Positions 51,381 through 59,758 of a DNA stretch of 64,000 bases are shown in pieces (the stretch's first letter is position 1; every line of letters starts with the position of its first letter). Source of the DNA: Mycobacterium sp. GA-1285 (lineage in GTDB: Bacteria > Actinomycetota > Actinomycetes > Mycobacteriales > Mycobacteriaceae). Made by a program: the position numbers and the translations under genes. The notes under the pieces were generated by a model. It did no database searches and was not told the origin of the DNA. It saw only the letters and a program-made list of their open reading frames with translations. The DNA is taken from contig NZ_LQIS01000053.1 of assembly GCF_001499905.1 (NCBI RefSeq), positions 143,679 through 207,678 of the forward strand. The letters are read 5' to 3'.

Positions 51381-52688
51381 TCAGCTGATCGGCGGTGCCA
51401 CCGGTCGGGCCGGTTCGGCCGAAGTATCCGGTCCCGAAGACTTCTTCAGCCAGATCGGGTCGATCCCGTCGTCGAGTCGGCCCTCCGCCTTGGCGTCCAG
51501 ATAGCGGAAGTACAGCACCGAGAACACGACAACGAGCATCAGGCCCCACCCGTAGGTGAACTTCATGTACTCGAGGAACCGCCCCGTCGTCGGCCAGTGT
51601 CCGAGCAGCCAGCGGTCGGCGCTCATGAACCCGTAGATCGCCAGCCAAGCAGGCCAATTACGCAGAACCGAGTTCGGCAGCACCACCGTCATCAGGAACG
51701 GGAAAAGCATCATCGAGTAGTAGCCCTGTCCCAGGGACAGCACCAGGAACGAGGTGATCAACAGCACGCCCGACGACGTCGTCATCCAGAACAGCGGGTC
51801 ACGGGTGCGGTAGTACTTGTACAGCAGCCACAGCGAGATCACGGCGATGACGGCAAAGGCGATGCGCAACAACAGGATCAGCCACGTGGGAAGTCCGTAG
51901 TAGATGCCGTTGCCGGCGATCGAGCTGTTGAAGTAGTCGCGCGTAGTGAGGATGTAGGGCACCGTCCGGGTCACGAAGTTCATCGGATCGCTGATCAACG
52001 GCCAGGCCGCGGCGTTGAACACCACCGGCACTGCGATCGCAGCGACCACTGCCCGCCATTGACGATTCAGCAACGGCAGCAACAACAGCGGCGCCAGCAG
52101 CGGTTTGACCACCAACGTCAATCCGATCGCGACACCCGCCAGCCACTGGTGGTTTCGCTTACCGTCAAGCAACCAGCGGAAGAACAACACCTCCGCCAGC
52201 AGTATGCAGCCGTTGATGTTGCCGAAAACCAGTGTGTTGATCACGCTTTCGGTGCAGAACATCGCTGCCAGCAGCGCGGGCAGGGCCACCGAGCGGAAGC
52301 CATACCCGAACAGCCGCACCAGGAAATAGGCGGCCAGCACGATCGCCACCGTATTGAAGAAGATGAACCAATACCGCGACGCGTCGACGGGCAGATACCC
52401 GAACGGCGCCATCAACAGAGTTCCGCCCGGCGGATACAGATAGTGCGGGTCGACATGGTTGAAGTGCTCGTTGTAGATGTCCCAGCCCATCTTGAAATTG
52501 ACGACCGCCCGGTAGACGGGTCCGTAGTCGTCGGTGATGTAGCCGTTGGTCGCCAGCACGTAGCTGCGATGAATGATGAACAGGATCGCCAGCGGCCACA
52601 GGATCACCTTCAACACCGACGCAACGCTGGGCGGGGAGGTTCGGGGCCGGAAGGGCGTCGTCAACGAACTGGCCACAAGATCGCGCAC
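51381..52688 (-). CDS. aftC: Arabinofuranosyltransferase AftC (GT87)
   Basis: A 435-residue polytopic GT-C glycosyltransferase. The first loop carries NGYITDDYGPVYRAVVNF with the catalytic acidic pair, followed by GWDIYNEHFNHVDPHYLYPPGG; about ten membrane segments follow, and the tail is KAEGRLDDGIDPIWL. AftC uses decaprenyl-phospho-arabinose to add alpha(1-3) branches to arabinogalactan and lipoarabinomannan. Starts: GTG 52688 is used; GTG 52709 is also possible. Corresponds to Rv2673. It follows the lipoprotein-type hydrolase gene by 35 bp. Confidence 0.92.
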   Translation of the reverse strand: MRDLVASSLTTPFRPRTSPPSVASVLKVILWPLAILFIIHRSYVLATNGYITDDYGPVYRAVVNFKMGWDIYNEHFNHVDPHYLYPPGGTLLMAPFGYLPVDASRYWFIFFNTVAIVLAAYFLVRLFGYGFRSVALPALLAAMFCTESVINTLVFGNINGCILLAEVLFFRWLLDGKRNHQWLAGVAIGLTLVVKPLLAPLLLLPLLNRQWRAVVAAIAVPVVFNAAAWPLISDPMNFVTRTVPYILTTRDYFNSSIAGNGIYYGLPTWLILLLRIAFAVIAVISLWLLYKYYRTRDPLFWMTTSSGVLLITSFLVLSLGQGYYSMMLFPFLMTVVLPNSVLRNWPAWLAIYGFMSADRWLLGHWPTTGRFLEYMKFTYGWGLMLVVVFSVLYFRYLDAKAEGRLDDGIDPIWLKKSSGPDTSAEPARPVAPPIS

Positions 52689-52723
52689 GACCGCACGGTA
52701 CCCGACCACAGTCGAGGTCAGCG

Positions 52724-54289
52724 TCAGGCAGGGCAGAACGTATCGGTGTCCGGCAGGTTGCCGCTGTCGAGGTAACCCAGGACCGGCGGCAGCGCACACG
52801 GCGAGTAGATCGAGGCTCCGTGCCCGATGCCCTGCCACATCACCCGCCTGTTGGCCGACCCGGCGTTGATCACCGTGGCCGCGACCGCGGCGACGCCCTC
52901 GTTGCCGACGATCGGATCGTTCTGGGTGCCGAGCAGCAGCACAGGAATCCTGAGGTCCTTCGGCTCCTCAGGCGTCGAACCGCTCGGCCAGTTCAGGCAA
53001 TTGACCAGATTCAGCGCACCGACGGTGCCGAATTGCGGATACAGCTTGTTCCAGGCCACGACCAGTTCGCGCACCCTGTCCGGAGTGGGCCGGTTTAGCG
53101 AGTCGCTGCAGCTGTTGACGAACTGGCCGTCGGTGTTGCGCAGGCTCTCCGCCCGCCCGATCAGGTCCGTGAACGGCGCGGGATCACCCGACTGCGCGGC
53201 CGCGACGGCGGCTGCCAGCGCGTTGCCCGATTCGACGCGGTCGCCGCGGGGATAGGCCAGTGCGGTCGAGATCGCGTTGGTCACGGTCGCGACGGCCGCG
53301 CCGTTGGGTCCGCGGCCCTGGCGTGCGGCCGACAGCAGCGCGTCGACGGCTCCCTTCGGATCCGGGGCCAGCGCGCAGTTGGTCGCGGCGCACTGGGCGG
53401 CCCAGGCATCGAGCGCTGCCTGCTCGCCCTTGACCCGCTGCTCCATCGCGGCTTCGGCGGCGATGCCCAGCGGCAGAGGGGAATCGAGCACCAGGCGCGC
53501 GACCTTGTTGGGATGCGACCCGGCGTACGCGAGCGCCACCTGCGCCCCGTTTCCGACGCCCAGCAACGCCAGCGCGGGAACGTCCCAGGTGCTGCGCAAC
53601 CGCTCGATGTCCTCGGCGGCGTGGGAGTTGTCGTAGGCCGAATCGCCGGGGGCGATGGTGTCGGTGCAGCTGGTTGTCGCGGTCTGCACGATCGCGCCCA
53701 GGTTCGCCACCGGATCGTCGCCGGACTGGAACTGCGCCTGGTCGAGCATCTCCTGGCGGTCGAACAGATCACGGCACTCCAGCGCGCCGGACATGCCCAT
53801 GCCACGGCGGTCGACCGCGACGACCGGGCGGGTGTTGAGCACGTCGGTTCCCGCGCGTGACAGCCATACCGGCAACTGCAGCGACGACGGCAGGTCCGTG
53901 CCGGTGGTCATGACCAGCGGGCCGGCGTCTTCGGGGGTCTGCGGACCGCGGGCCCGCACCACACCGATGCTGACCGAACCCGACGCGCCGTTGATCGGGT
54001 CGAGGTCGGCGTCGTAGGTGGCGCAATCCAGCGTCACACCCGATGCGGCGGGAACGGCGGCGTCGCTGAACACCCGCGAGGTGCAGTCCCGCCAGGCCAG
54101 GTCATTCTTCGGCGCCTCGACGGCCGGCGGGCCCTCGGCAGCTTTGGTCGTTTCCGGCTCACCCTGAGGCCCCGCGCCGGAGTCGGTGGCGTAACGGGGG
54201 TTGGCGGCAAGGCCAGGCGCACACGCCGCGACGAACGCCACGACGGTCGCCAGGCTGAGAAGGCGAACCAGCTGACCACGCCGATGCAT
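52724..54289 (-). CDS. Secreted lipoprotein of alpha/beta-hydrolase (TAP-like) fold, probable degenerate catalytic site (Rv2672-like)
   Basis: A 521-residue exported protein: signal peptide with a lipobox-type VAACAPG, then a tripeptidyl-aminopeptidase-like alpha/beta hydrolase (VDRRGMGMSG, DSPLPLG, TAP-like C-terminal half RIPVLLLGTQNDPIVG and IGHGASIYSPC). The nucleophile elbow reads LGVGNGAQ where GxSxG is expected, so the nucleophile Ser is Gly. The acid and His positions are intact. Many Cys residues suggest disulfides. ATG 54289 chosen over GTG 54298. Called a possible secreted protease in M. tuberculosis; enzyme activity here is doubtful. Confidence 0.82.
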   Translation of the reverse strand: MHRRGQLVRLLSLATVVAFVAACAPGLAANPRYATDSGAGPQGEPETTKAAEGPPAVEAPKNDLAWRDCTSRVFSDAAVPAASGVTLDCATYDADLDPINGASGSVSIGVVRARGPQTPEDAGPLVMTTGTDLPSSLQLPVWLSRAGTDVLNTRPVVAVDRRGMGMSGALECRDLFDRQEMLDQAQFQSGDDPVANLGAIVQTATTSCTDTIAPGDSAYDNSHAAEDIERLRSTWDVPALALLGVGNGAQVALAYAGSHPNKVARLVLDSPLPLGIAAEAAMEQRVKGEQAALDAWAAQCAATNCALAPDPKGAVDALLSAARQGRGPNGAAVATVTNAISTALAYPRGDRVESGNALAAAVAAAQSGDPAPFTDLIGRAESLRNTDGQFVNSCSDSLNRPTPDRVRELVVAWNKLYPQFGTVGALNLVNCLNWPSGSTPEEPKDLRIPVLLLGTQNDPIVGNEGVAAVAATVINAGSANRRVMWQGIGHGASIYSPCALPPVLGYLDSGNLPDTDTFCPA

Positions 54290-54314
54290 GCCGACCACAG
54301 TACTGATCCGCGGC

Positions 54315-55097
54315 TCAGTCGAGCCGCACGTAGCGGGTGTAGAGATAGCCGTCGTCGTCGGTCAGGACATGCGCAGGACGCATCCGATTCAGCACCTCGC
54401 CGGGGCCGGTGGCGATGCGGGGCGCCTTGCCGCCGACCAGGAACGGCGCCACCGTCAGGCACAGCTCGTCGAGCAGATCGCTCTCGATCAGCAGGCTCAG
54501 GATCTGCGGGCCGCCCTCGGTGAGCACTCGGAACAGCTTGCGTTCAGCCAGCGCCTTCAGTGCAGTCGCCGCGTCGACCTCCTGGGGTCGGGGGCCCGAG
54601 GCGTCGATCACCTCGGCGAACCCGCCGAGTCGTTTGCGGACGCCGTCGCAGGCCGAGGCGCTCGTCAGGATCAGCGGCGGCGTCTCGGTGCGGGTGAAGA
54701 ACCGTGCGTCGGGATCGAGGTGGCCAGACCGGGTGATGACGGCGATCGGCGGCACCTCCGCTTGGCCGCGCGCTTGCCGGGCCCCGCGTTGTGCGACGGG
54801 CACCTGCGCCCCGGAGTAATTCTCGGTGCGTACGGTGGCGGCACCGACGAGGATCACGTCGGCGGCGTAGCGCATCTGCTCGAAAACTCGGCGGTCACCG
54901 GCTCCTCCGAGCGCCGCGGTCTTGCCGCCGGCCGTCGCGCCGCCGTCGATGCTGGCGATCATGTTGCCGCGCACCCAACACCTGTGCAGGTCGGCAGGGT
55001 AGGCGTAGAAGTCGGCGAGCTTGCCGTCGGGGCCCTCGATCGGGGCGCCGTCGGGCCCGAGCACTGTGAACCGGGCCGCAGCGGCGGTATCGGGCAT
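54315..55097 (-). CDS. ribD2: RibD C-terminal-domain reductase (RibD2, Rv2671-like)
   Basis: A 260-residue pyrimidine-reductase-family protein. Conserved phrases are VRGNMIASIDGGATAGG, ADVILVGAATVRTENY, and LTEGGPQILSLLIE (NADPH-binding TEGGP). It lacks the deaminase half of RibD. M. tuberculosis Rv2671 reduces dihydrofolate in vitro and gives p-aminosalicylate resistance when overexpressed, which is known work on the homologue. It is divergent from zapE and 26 bp from the lipoprotein gene on the same strand. Confidence 0.88.
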   Translation of the reverse strand: MPDTAAAARFTVLGPDGAPIEGPDGKLADFYAYPADLHRCWVRGNMIASIDGGATAGGKTAALGGAGDRRVFEQMRYAADVILVGAATVRTENYSGAQVPVAQRGARQARGQAEVPPIAVITRSGHLDPDARFFTRTETPPLILTSASACDGVRKRLGGFAEVIDASGPRPQEVDAATALKALAERKLFRVLTEGGPQILSLLIESDLLDELCLTVAPFLVGGKAPRIATGPGEVLNRMRPAHVLTDDDGYLYTRYVRLD

Positions 55098-55131
55098 GAA
55101 GACGATTGCAGCACGTCGCTAAGGTGCCTGC

Positions 55132-56163
55132 ATGGACGGGTCCGGCACGGTGCAGCATTTGGTGGACCGGCACCCCGACGTCACACCGGATCGGTTGATC
55201 GCCCAACTCGTCCCGCCGCCCACGTTTTCCGACGTCAGTTTCGACAGCTACATCCCCGACGCCGCCGAGCCGTCGCAGGCCGCGGCCGTGCAGTCATGCC
55301 TGCGGTTCTGCGATCGGGCGCAGCAGCGGCGTGCGGGCAAGAAGAAGCTGTTCGGTCGCCGTGAGGTGCTACCCGGTGTCGGACTGTATCTTGACGGGGG
55401 TTTCGGCGTCGGCAAGACGCACCTGCTGGCCTCGTCGTACTACCGGCTGCCGGAACCGAAGGCGTTCGCCACTTTCGGTGAATTAACCCAGCTGGCAAGC
55501 GTTTTCGGCTTCGTCGAGTGCATCGAGTTACTGGCCGGCTACGTGGTGGTGTGCATCGACGAGTTCGAACTCGACGATCCGGGAAACACGACGCTGATCT
55601 CGCGGCTGCTCTCGCAGCTTGTCGAACGCGGGGTGTCGGTTGCGGCGACGTCGAACACGTTGCCCGAACAGCTGGGCGAGGGCCGGTTCGCGGCGCAGGA
55701 CTTCTTGCGTGAGATCCACACTCTGGCAGCAATTTTCGAGACGGTGCGTATCGACGGTCCGGACTATCGCCACCGGGATCTTCCGCCGGCGCCAGAGCCG
55801 TTGAGTGACAGCGAGGTCCGAGAGCGCGCCGCGCGGTCATCCAGTGCGACGCTCGACGACTTCGACGAGCTGTGCGCACACCTGGCCACCATGCATCCGT
55901 CGCGCTACCTGTCTTTGATCGAAGGTGTCGCCGCCGTCTTCCTCACCGGTGTCCACACGGTCGACGATCAGAACGTCGCGCTGCGCCTGGTGTCGCTGAC
56001 CGACCGGCTCTACGACGCGGGGATCCCGATCGTGGCGTCGGGCGCCAAGCTCGACACCATTTTCAGCGACGAGATGCTGGCCGGTGGATTCCGCAAGAAG
56101 TATCTGCGCGCGACGTCACGCCTGCTCGCGCTGTCGCGGGAAGGCGATCAAAGCGGTCGCTGA
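55132..56163 (+). CDS. zapE: ZapE/AFG1-family ATPase (Rv2670c-like)
   Basis: A 343-residue AFG1-like P-loop ATPase. Walker A GGFGVGKTHLL, Walker B VVCIDEFELDDPGN, sensor-1-type SVAATSNTLPEQL, and LFGRREVLPGVGLYLDGG before Walker A. E. coli ZapE acts at the division septum under stress; eukaryotic AFG1 acts in mitochondrial quality control. ATG 55132 is used. Divergent from ribD2 and convergent with the GNAT gene. Confidence 0.9.
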   Translation: MDGSGTVQHLVDRHPDVTPDRLIAQLVPPPTFSDVSFDSYIPDAAEPSQAAAVQSCLRFCDRAQQRRAGKKKLFGRREVLPGVGLYLDGGFGVGKTHLLASSYYRLPEPKAFATFGELTQLASVFGFVECIELLAGYVVVCIDEFELDDPGNTTLISRLLSQLVERGVSVAATSNTLPEQLGEGRFAAQDFLREIHTLAAIFETVRIDGPDYRHRDLPPAPEPLSDSEVRERAARSSSATLDDFDELCAHLATMHPSRYLSLIEGVAAVFLTGVHTVDDQNVALRLVSLTDRLYDAGIPIVASGAKLDTIFSDEMLAGGFRKKYLRATSRLLALSREGDQSGR

Positions 56164-56177
56164 AGGTCTGATCGGTC

Positions 56178-56224
56178 GTGCGATGTCATACGCGGCACGC
56201 CGCGATGTGGGTATGAATCCGCAC
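56178..56224. repeat. Imperfect inverted repeat related to the one after dxs
   Basis: Arms GTGCGATGTCATAC (56178-56191) and GTATGAATCCGCAC (56211-56224) pair at 11 of 14 positions. The right half matches the right arm of the 33321-33377 repeat at 17 of 19 positions. It lies between convergent zapE and GNAT genes. Confidence 0.55.
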
Positions 56225-56243
56225 ACTCAATCCCGCGTCCGCC

Positions 56244-56759
56244 CTAAAGCGGTCGCACCATCACGTAGTCGTTCTCGACGGCCGCGCCCAACCGAAAGGA
56301 CTTCCTTCCGGTGACCGCGAAGCCGTGCTTGGCGTAGAACCGCTGTGCGCGCCGGTTCTGCTGATTGACGCCGAGCCACACGACTGCGGCGCCCATATCC
56401 CCGCCTACCCGCACTGCCGCCGTCATCAGCGCGGTCGCCACACCGGTGCCGTGGTGGTCTGGCAACACATAGAGCTTCGACACCTCGACGGCCGGACGGA
56501 GGTCGACCGCGTGCTCGACGTCCGGGTCGTCGGGCACACCGCGGATCAGCATGGCATAGCCGGTGATTGAGGCGTCGGCGCGCGCGACGAGTACCACCCG
56601 GTCGGGGTCGACGAGGTAGTCGCGGAACCGGGATTCCGACAGGTTCTCCTCGACGAACGCTGCGACGTCGTCCGGCGTCACCGCAGGGGGACACGCGAGC
56701 GGAAAGGTGCGGGCGGCGACGTCGACGAGTTCCGGCAGGTCGGCCTCGACGGCCGCCAT
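56244..56759 (-). CDS. GNAT-family N-acetyltransferase (Rv2669-like)
   Basis: A 171-residue GNAT: the acetyl-CoA pyrophosphate loop is LYVLPDHHGTGVATALM (Q/HxxGxG/A variant), preceded by ARADASITGYAML, and the end is NRRAQRFYAKHGFAVTGRKSF. Substrate unknown; small amines, ribosomal proteins or antibiotics are typical for the family. The ATG at 56759 has GAGG nearby; a TTG at 56774 would add five residues. The secreted-protein gene starts 21 bp further upstream and reads in the same direction. Confidence 0.85.
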   Translation of the reverse strand: MAAVEADLPELVDVAARTFPLACPPAVTPDDVAAFVEENLSESRFRDYLVDPDRVVLVARADASITGYAMLIRGVPDDPDVEHAVDLRPAVEVSKLYVLPDHHGTGVATALMTAAVRVGGDMGAAVVWLGVNQQNRRAQRFYAKHGFAVTGRKSFRLGAAVENDYVMVRPL

Positions 56760-56780
56760 GACCTCAATGCCCAACGGCCA

Positions 56781-57272
56781 CTACACGTTCCACTGAGCCA
56801 GGTGCTCGCCGGTGATCTTGTCGAGAAGCACCACGTTGGACACCAGGTCGCGGTAGCAGTCCCAGAACACCGCACCGCTGACCGTGGAGCCGGCCGGTGC
56901 GTTGGTCAGCTGGCGCTGCAGCGCGTCCGGGGCGTCGGTGTTGCGCGGTTCGTAGCTGTCGCCCGTCGGCGTCACGCCGCGGAAGCTGTAGGTGATCGAC
57001 TGGGCGTACGGTGTCGGCACCTGGATGGAATGCACGGTCACCCACGCCCGCCAGATCTGCTGCCGCGGGGGGCGGGGGGGATAGCCGAAGCCGGGCGGGA
57101 CGGGGCTCGGATCGATGCTGTGCACGGTGATGTCGGCGACCAGGCCCTTGAACTTCACCTGCAACGTGTCGCCGAGTCGGCCGATCGGAGCGGTCACCGC
57201 CGATGCCGGCGCAGCGACCATTCCGGCGGCAACCGCCATGGCGACGACGAGGAGCACGAACCAGCGACGCAT
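56781..57272 (-). CDS. Secreted beta-rich protein (Rv2668-like)
   Basis: A 163-residue exported protein: signal peptide (about 1-26, ASA cleavage) followed by a beta-sandwich-like domain (GRLGDTLQVKFKGLVADITVHSIDPSPVPPGFG, IWRAWVTVHSIQVPTPYAQS, SGAVFWDCYRDLVSNVVLLDK). The plan resembles MPT63/DUF1942-type secreted beta-sandwich proteins. ATG 57272 starts the signal peptide; a GTG six codons earlier is possible. Function unknown. Confidence 0.78.
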   Translation of the reverse strand: MRRWFVLLVVAMAVAAGMVAAPASAVTAPIGRLGDTLQVKFKGLVADITVHSIDPSPVPPGFGYPPRPPRQQIWRAWVTVHSIQVPTPYAQSITYSFRGVTPTGDSYEPRNTDAPDALQRQLTNAPAGSTVSGAVFWDCYRDLVSNVVLLDKITGEHLAQWNV

Positions 57273-57327
57273 CCCCGCATGATCGCACACACTGAAACCT
57301 GTTACAGCCGCTTCCAGGTCAGGTGCC

Positions 57328-57921
57328 TCAGGCCGCTTCGAGACGCAACAACGTCGACTTGGCGCGCGGGCCGCCGACGTATTGCCCGGGCGAGCCGTCA
57401 GAGCGCACGACGCGATGACAGGGGATCACCACCGGCAGCGGATTGTGGGCGCATGCGCTGCCCACGGCCCGCACGGCGCGGGGGTTGCCCACGGCGGCGG
57501 CGACGGTCGCGTAACTCTCGCGCCGGCCGTAGCCGATGTCGCGGAGGTGCTCGATCACGTTGCGGCGAAAGCCCGCGGCGAGTCGCAGGTCGACCGGCAC
57601 CTCGAACGCGGTACGGCGCTTGGCGAAGTACTCGTCGAGTTGGCGTGCGACGGTGTCGAGTCGGGCGGGAGCGTCCAGGATCCGCGGGCTGACCGCCTGC
57701 GCCAACCGGACGAGCACCTCGTCGTGGTCCTCGATCGCGAAGGCAACGCGAACCAATCCGACGGTGGTGGCGGCCAGCAGGAGGGGGCCGACGGGGGTGT
57801 CGAGAGTGCGGTAGGCGATGTCGAGCACGCCGTCGTCGTCGGCGGCGCGTTCGAGCTGTCGGTGCAACCGGCGGAGTGTTTCCTCGTCGGCGTTACGTTC
57901 ATCGAAAAGCTTGTCGGTCAT
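57328..57921 (-). CDS. ogt: Ogt/MGMT-type methylated-DNA-protein cysteine methyltransferase
   Basis: A 197-residue protein: N-terminal RNase H-like domain then the DNA-binding domain with RAVGSACAHNPLPVVIPCHRVVRS (active Cys in PCHRV, preceded by NP) and PGQYVGGPRAKSTLLRLEA. The Cys accepts the alkyl group from O6-alkylguanine and the protein is used once. The GY-x10 recognition helix (GYGRRESYATVAAAVG) is present. Its ATG overlaps the stop of the sigma factor gene (ATGA), so the two are coupled. Confidence 0.92.
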   Translation of the reverse strand: MTDKLFDERNADEETLRRLHRQLERAADDDGVLDIAYRTLDTPVGPLLLAATTVGLVRVAFAIEDHDEVLVRLAQAVSPRILDAPARLDTVARQLDEYFAKRRTAFEVPVDLRLAAGFRRNVIEHLRDIGYGRRESYATVAAAVGNPRAVRAVGSACAHNPLPVVIPCHRVVRSDGSPGQYVGGPRAKSTLLRLEAA

Positions 57922-58400
57922 CGGTTGCGGTCCTCACGGTAGATTTCGCGCAGGGTCTTGATGCCGTCGGCGGCGGCGCGGCGGGCGGCGGCGGGGGAGT
58001 TGCCGAGCAGGCCGGCGATCTCGGCGAAGGGTAGGCCTGCGATGTGGTGATAGGCGACGGCCTGTCGCTGCTTGACGGGCAGTCGGGCCAGGGCGTCCCA
58101 GAGGTCGAGATCGCGGGATGCGGGGTCTGCCCGCGATGACGGCCGGTCCGGCATCGAGTCGGTCGGTGTGGGCCTGCGGGAGCGGGCCCGGCCGACGTCG
58201 AGGGCGCGGCGGTGCGCGATCGCGACAAGCCACGCCTCGACGTTGGCGTCGCCCGGCAACTGCGGGTAGGCGCGCATCGCGGACAGGAACGTCTCCGACC
58301 AGGCGTCCTCGGCGTCGACGGGGCCCACGACCGCGCGGCAGACCCGTAACACGGTCGGCCCGTGCTCGGCAACCACGTCTTCAAACGGTCGCACCCTCAC
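57918..58400 (-). CDS. ECF-type RNA polymerase sigma factor coupled to ogt
   Basis: A 160-residue sigma-70 ECF protein: region 2 from residue 5 (FEDVVAEHGPTVLRVCRAVVG, DAEDAWSETFLSAMRAYP, WLVAIAHRRALD) and region 4 (LARLPVKQRQAVAYHHIAGLPFAEIAGLLGNSPAAARRAAADG). No anti-sigma factor is visible next to it. GTG 58400 is used; a GTG at 58394 is possible. Its stop overlaps the ogt ATG. An alkylation-response function is plausible from this arrangement but unproven. Confidence 0.87.
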   Translation of the reverse strand: MRVRPFEDVVAEHGPTVLRVCRAVVGPVDAEDAWSETFLSAMRAYPQLPGDANVEAWLVAIAHRRALDVGRARSRRPTPTDSMPDRPSSRADPASRDLDLWDALARLPVKQRQAVAYHHIAGLPFAEIAGLLGNSPAAARRAAADGIKTLREIYREDRNR

Positions 58401-58435
58401 ATCATGAAGACGTCCAGGAGCCGACCTATGTGAGA

Positions 58436-59161
58436 TCAATCCTGGGTGAACGCTTGCAATGCGTCGAGGAGTTCGGTTTCGAAGCGATCCTTGTCGACGC
58501 CGACGCGGTGCAGAGGCCCGTCGTCGGCCTCGGCTTCCCACAGCGCCAAGGCGATGTGCTCGGTTCCGACGTAGTTGTGTCCCAAGCGAAGTGCGTGACG
58601 GAACGTCAACTCGAGTACCTTCTTCGCGGCGGCGTTGAACGGGATCAGCGTGGGGAGCTCGCCCTCGGCCCGCGACGGCAAGGACACCACCTCGGACACA
58701 ACGTCTGAGTCGACGCCCTGCCCTGCGAGCAGCTTGGCGGCCAGCGCGTCGGGATCTTTGAACAGGGCCAGCAGAAGGTGATCCGATCCGATCTCGGAAT
58801 TGCCGGCCGCGTGCGCGAGGTTCTGGGCCTCGACGACGACGTTGCGGGCGCGGGGGGTGAACCGGCCGAAGCCCGCGTTGGGGTCGAGCAGTTCGGCGTC
58901 CGTGGGGGTCTTGGGGACGAAGCGCTTCTGCGCGGCCTGCTTGGTGACGCCCATGCACCTGCCGATGTCGGTCCACGATGCCCCGGAGTGACGGGCTTGA
59001 TCGACGAAGTGGCCGATCAGGTGGTCGGCGATCTCGCCGAGAGACTCCGCCGCCAGCACCGCGTCGGTGAGCTGGGCGAGGGGTTCGGAGTGCACGGTTT
59101 TGATGACGTCGATGAGGTCGTCGAGCCGGACCGGGTTGGTGATTTTGGCGGGCCGCGTCAT
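58436..59161 (-). CDS. clpC2: ClpC2: Clp N-terminal double-domain protein with N-terminal helix-turn-helix
   Basis: A 241-residue protein. Residues about 45-85 hold an HTH (SGASWTDIGRCMGVTKQAAQKRF). From about residue 95 come two Clp_N repeats (FGRFTPRARNVVVEAQNLA ... IGSDHLLLALFKDPDALA and LIPFNAAAKKVLELTFRHALRLGHNYVGTEHIALAL), which are the ClpC/ClpA N-domain that binds substrates and cyclomarin. There is no ATPase module. As I recall, M. tuberculosis ClpC2 (Rv2667) binds cyclomarin and regulates its own promoter. The ATG at 59161 follows two operator-like palindromes. Confidence 0.9.
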   Translation of the reverse strand: MTRPAKITNPVRLDDLIDVIKTVHSEPLAQLTDAVLAAESLGEIADHLIGHFVDQARHSGASWTDIGRCMGVTKQAAQKRFVPKTPTDAELLDPNAGFGRFTPRARNVVVEAQNLAHAAGNSEIGSDHLLLALFKDPDALAAKLLAGQGVDSDVVSEVVSLPSRAEGELPTLIPFNAAAKKVLELTFRHALRLGHNYVGTEHIALALWEAEADDGPLHRVGVDKDRFETELLDALQAFTQD

Positions 59162-59164
59162 AGC

Positions 59165-59209
59165 GTCAACCCTAGGTTGACGGCAAGCATTCGTCAACTT
59201 GTGGTTGAC
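59165..59209. promoter_or_regulatory. Two 17-bp operator-like palindromes upstream of clpC2
   Basis: GTCAACCCTAGGTTGAC (59165-59181, perfect 7-3-7 palindrome) and GTCAACTTGTGGTTGAC (59193-59209) share GTCAAC at the left and GGTTGAC at the right and lie 28 bp apart centre to centre. The first begins 4 bp before the clpC2 ATG. They fit autorepression by the ClpC2 HTH. The second overlaps the end of the upstream SRPBCC gene. Confidence 0.7.
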
Positions 59210-59682
59210 GATCGCGGATACCCGCGTCTGACTGTGCGGTCGAGGATGCCCAGCGTCGCGCGCAAAGCGCTCTCGGAGATGACGGGGAAGATGCCCGCCT
59301 CGCGCCAGTGCTGGTCGATCTCCGACCAGTCGTAGAACGACGTCACAAGCGTGCCGTCGGCGGCGGGTTCGAGGCGATAGCCGTAGACATGGCCGATCTG
59401 TGGGCGTATCCGGCCCAGAATCGTCCACGAGATCAGGCGGTCCTGCTCGAAGTCGCGGATCGAGACGGTGACGTCGTACTTGCCCATGGGGAAGTCGTTC
59501 AGCGCTTCACGATCCATGTGCACGACGAAGCTGTCTCCGGCGGCGCGAACCGGTTCGCCTTCGGCGTCCTGCAACATCCCGGTCGCGTCGATCGCGACAT
59601 GGCCCTGAGGGTCGGTCAGCACGGCGAAGATGTCGGCTGGGGATGCGGCGATGGTCCGCTGGACTTCGATGCGATCAGTCAT
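59194..59682 (-). CDS. SRPBCC (START/Bet v 1-like) family protein
   Basis: A 162-residue SRPBCC protein: the opening IEVQRTIAASPADIFAVLTDPQGHVAID is the typical polyketide-cyclase/START start, followed by DRLISWTILGRIRPQIGHVYGYRLEPAADGTLVTSFYDWSEI. A hydrophobic ligand pocket is expected; the ligand is unknown. ATG 59682 is used with GAGG upstream; a TTG at 59688 is in frame. It is divergent from the AraC-type regulator (76 bp), which may control it. No stable counterpart here in M. tuberculosis. Confidence 0.8.
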   Translation of the reverse strand: MTDRIEVQRTIAASPADIFAVLTDPQGHVAIDATGMLQDAEGEPVRAAGDSFVVHMDREALNDFPMGKYDVTVSIRDFEQDRLISWTILGRIRPQIGHVYGYRLEPAADGTLVTSFYDWSEIDQHWREAGIFPVISESALRATLGILDRTVRRGYPRSSTTS

Positions 59683-59758
59683 CAGCAAATCATGCCTCGG
59701 ATAGGAAACCCGTCAGTAGCCGTTTTGGTCATTGCGGCCGGGGTATTCGCCCACTGCT

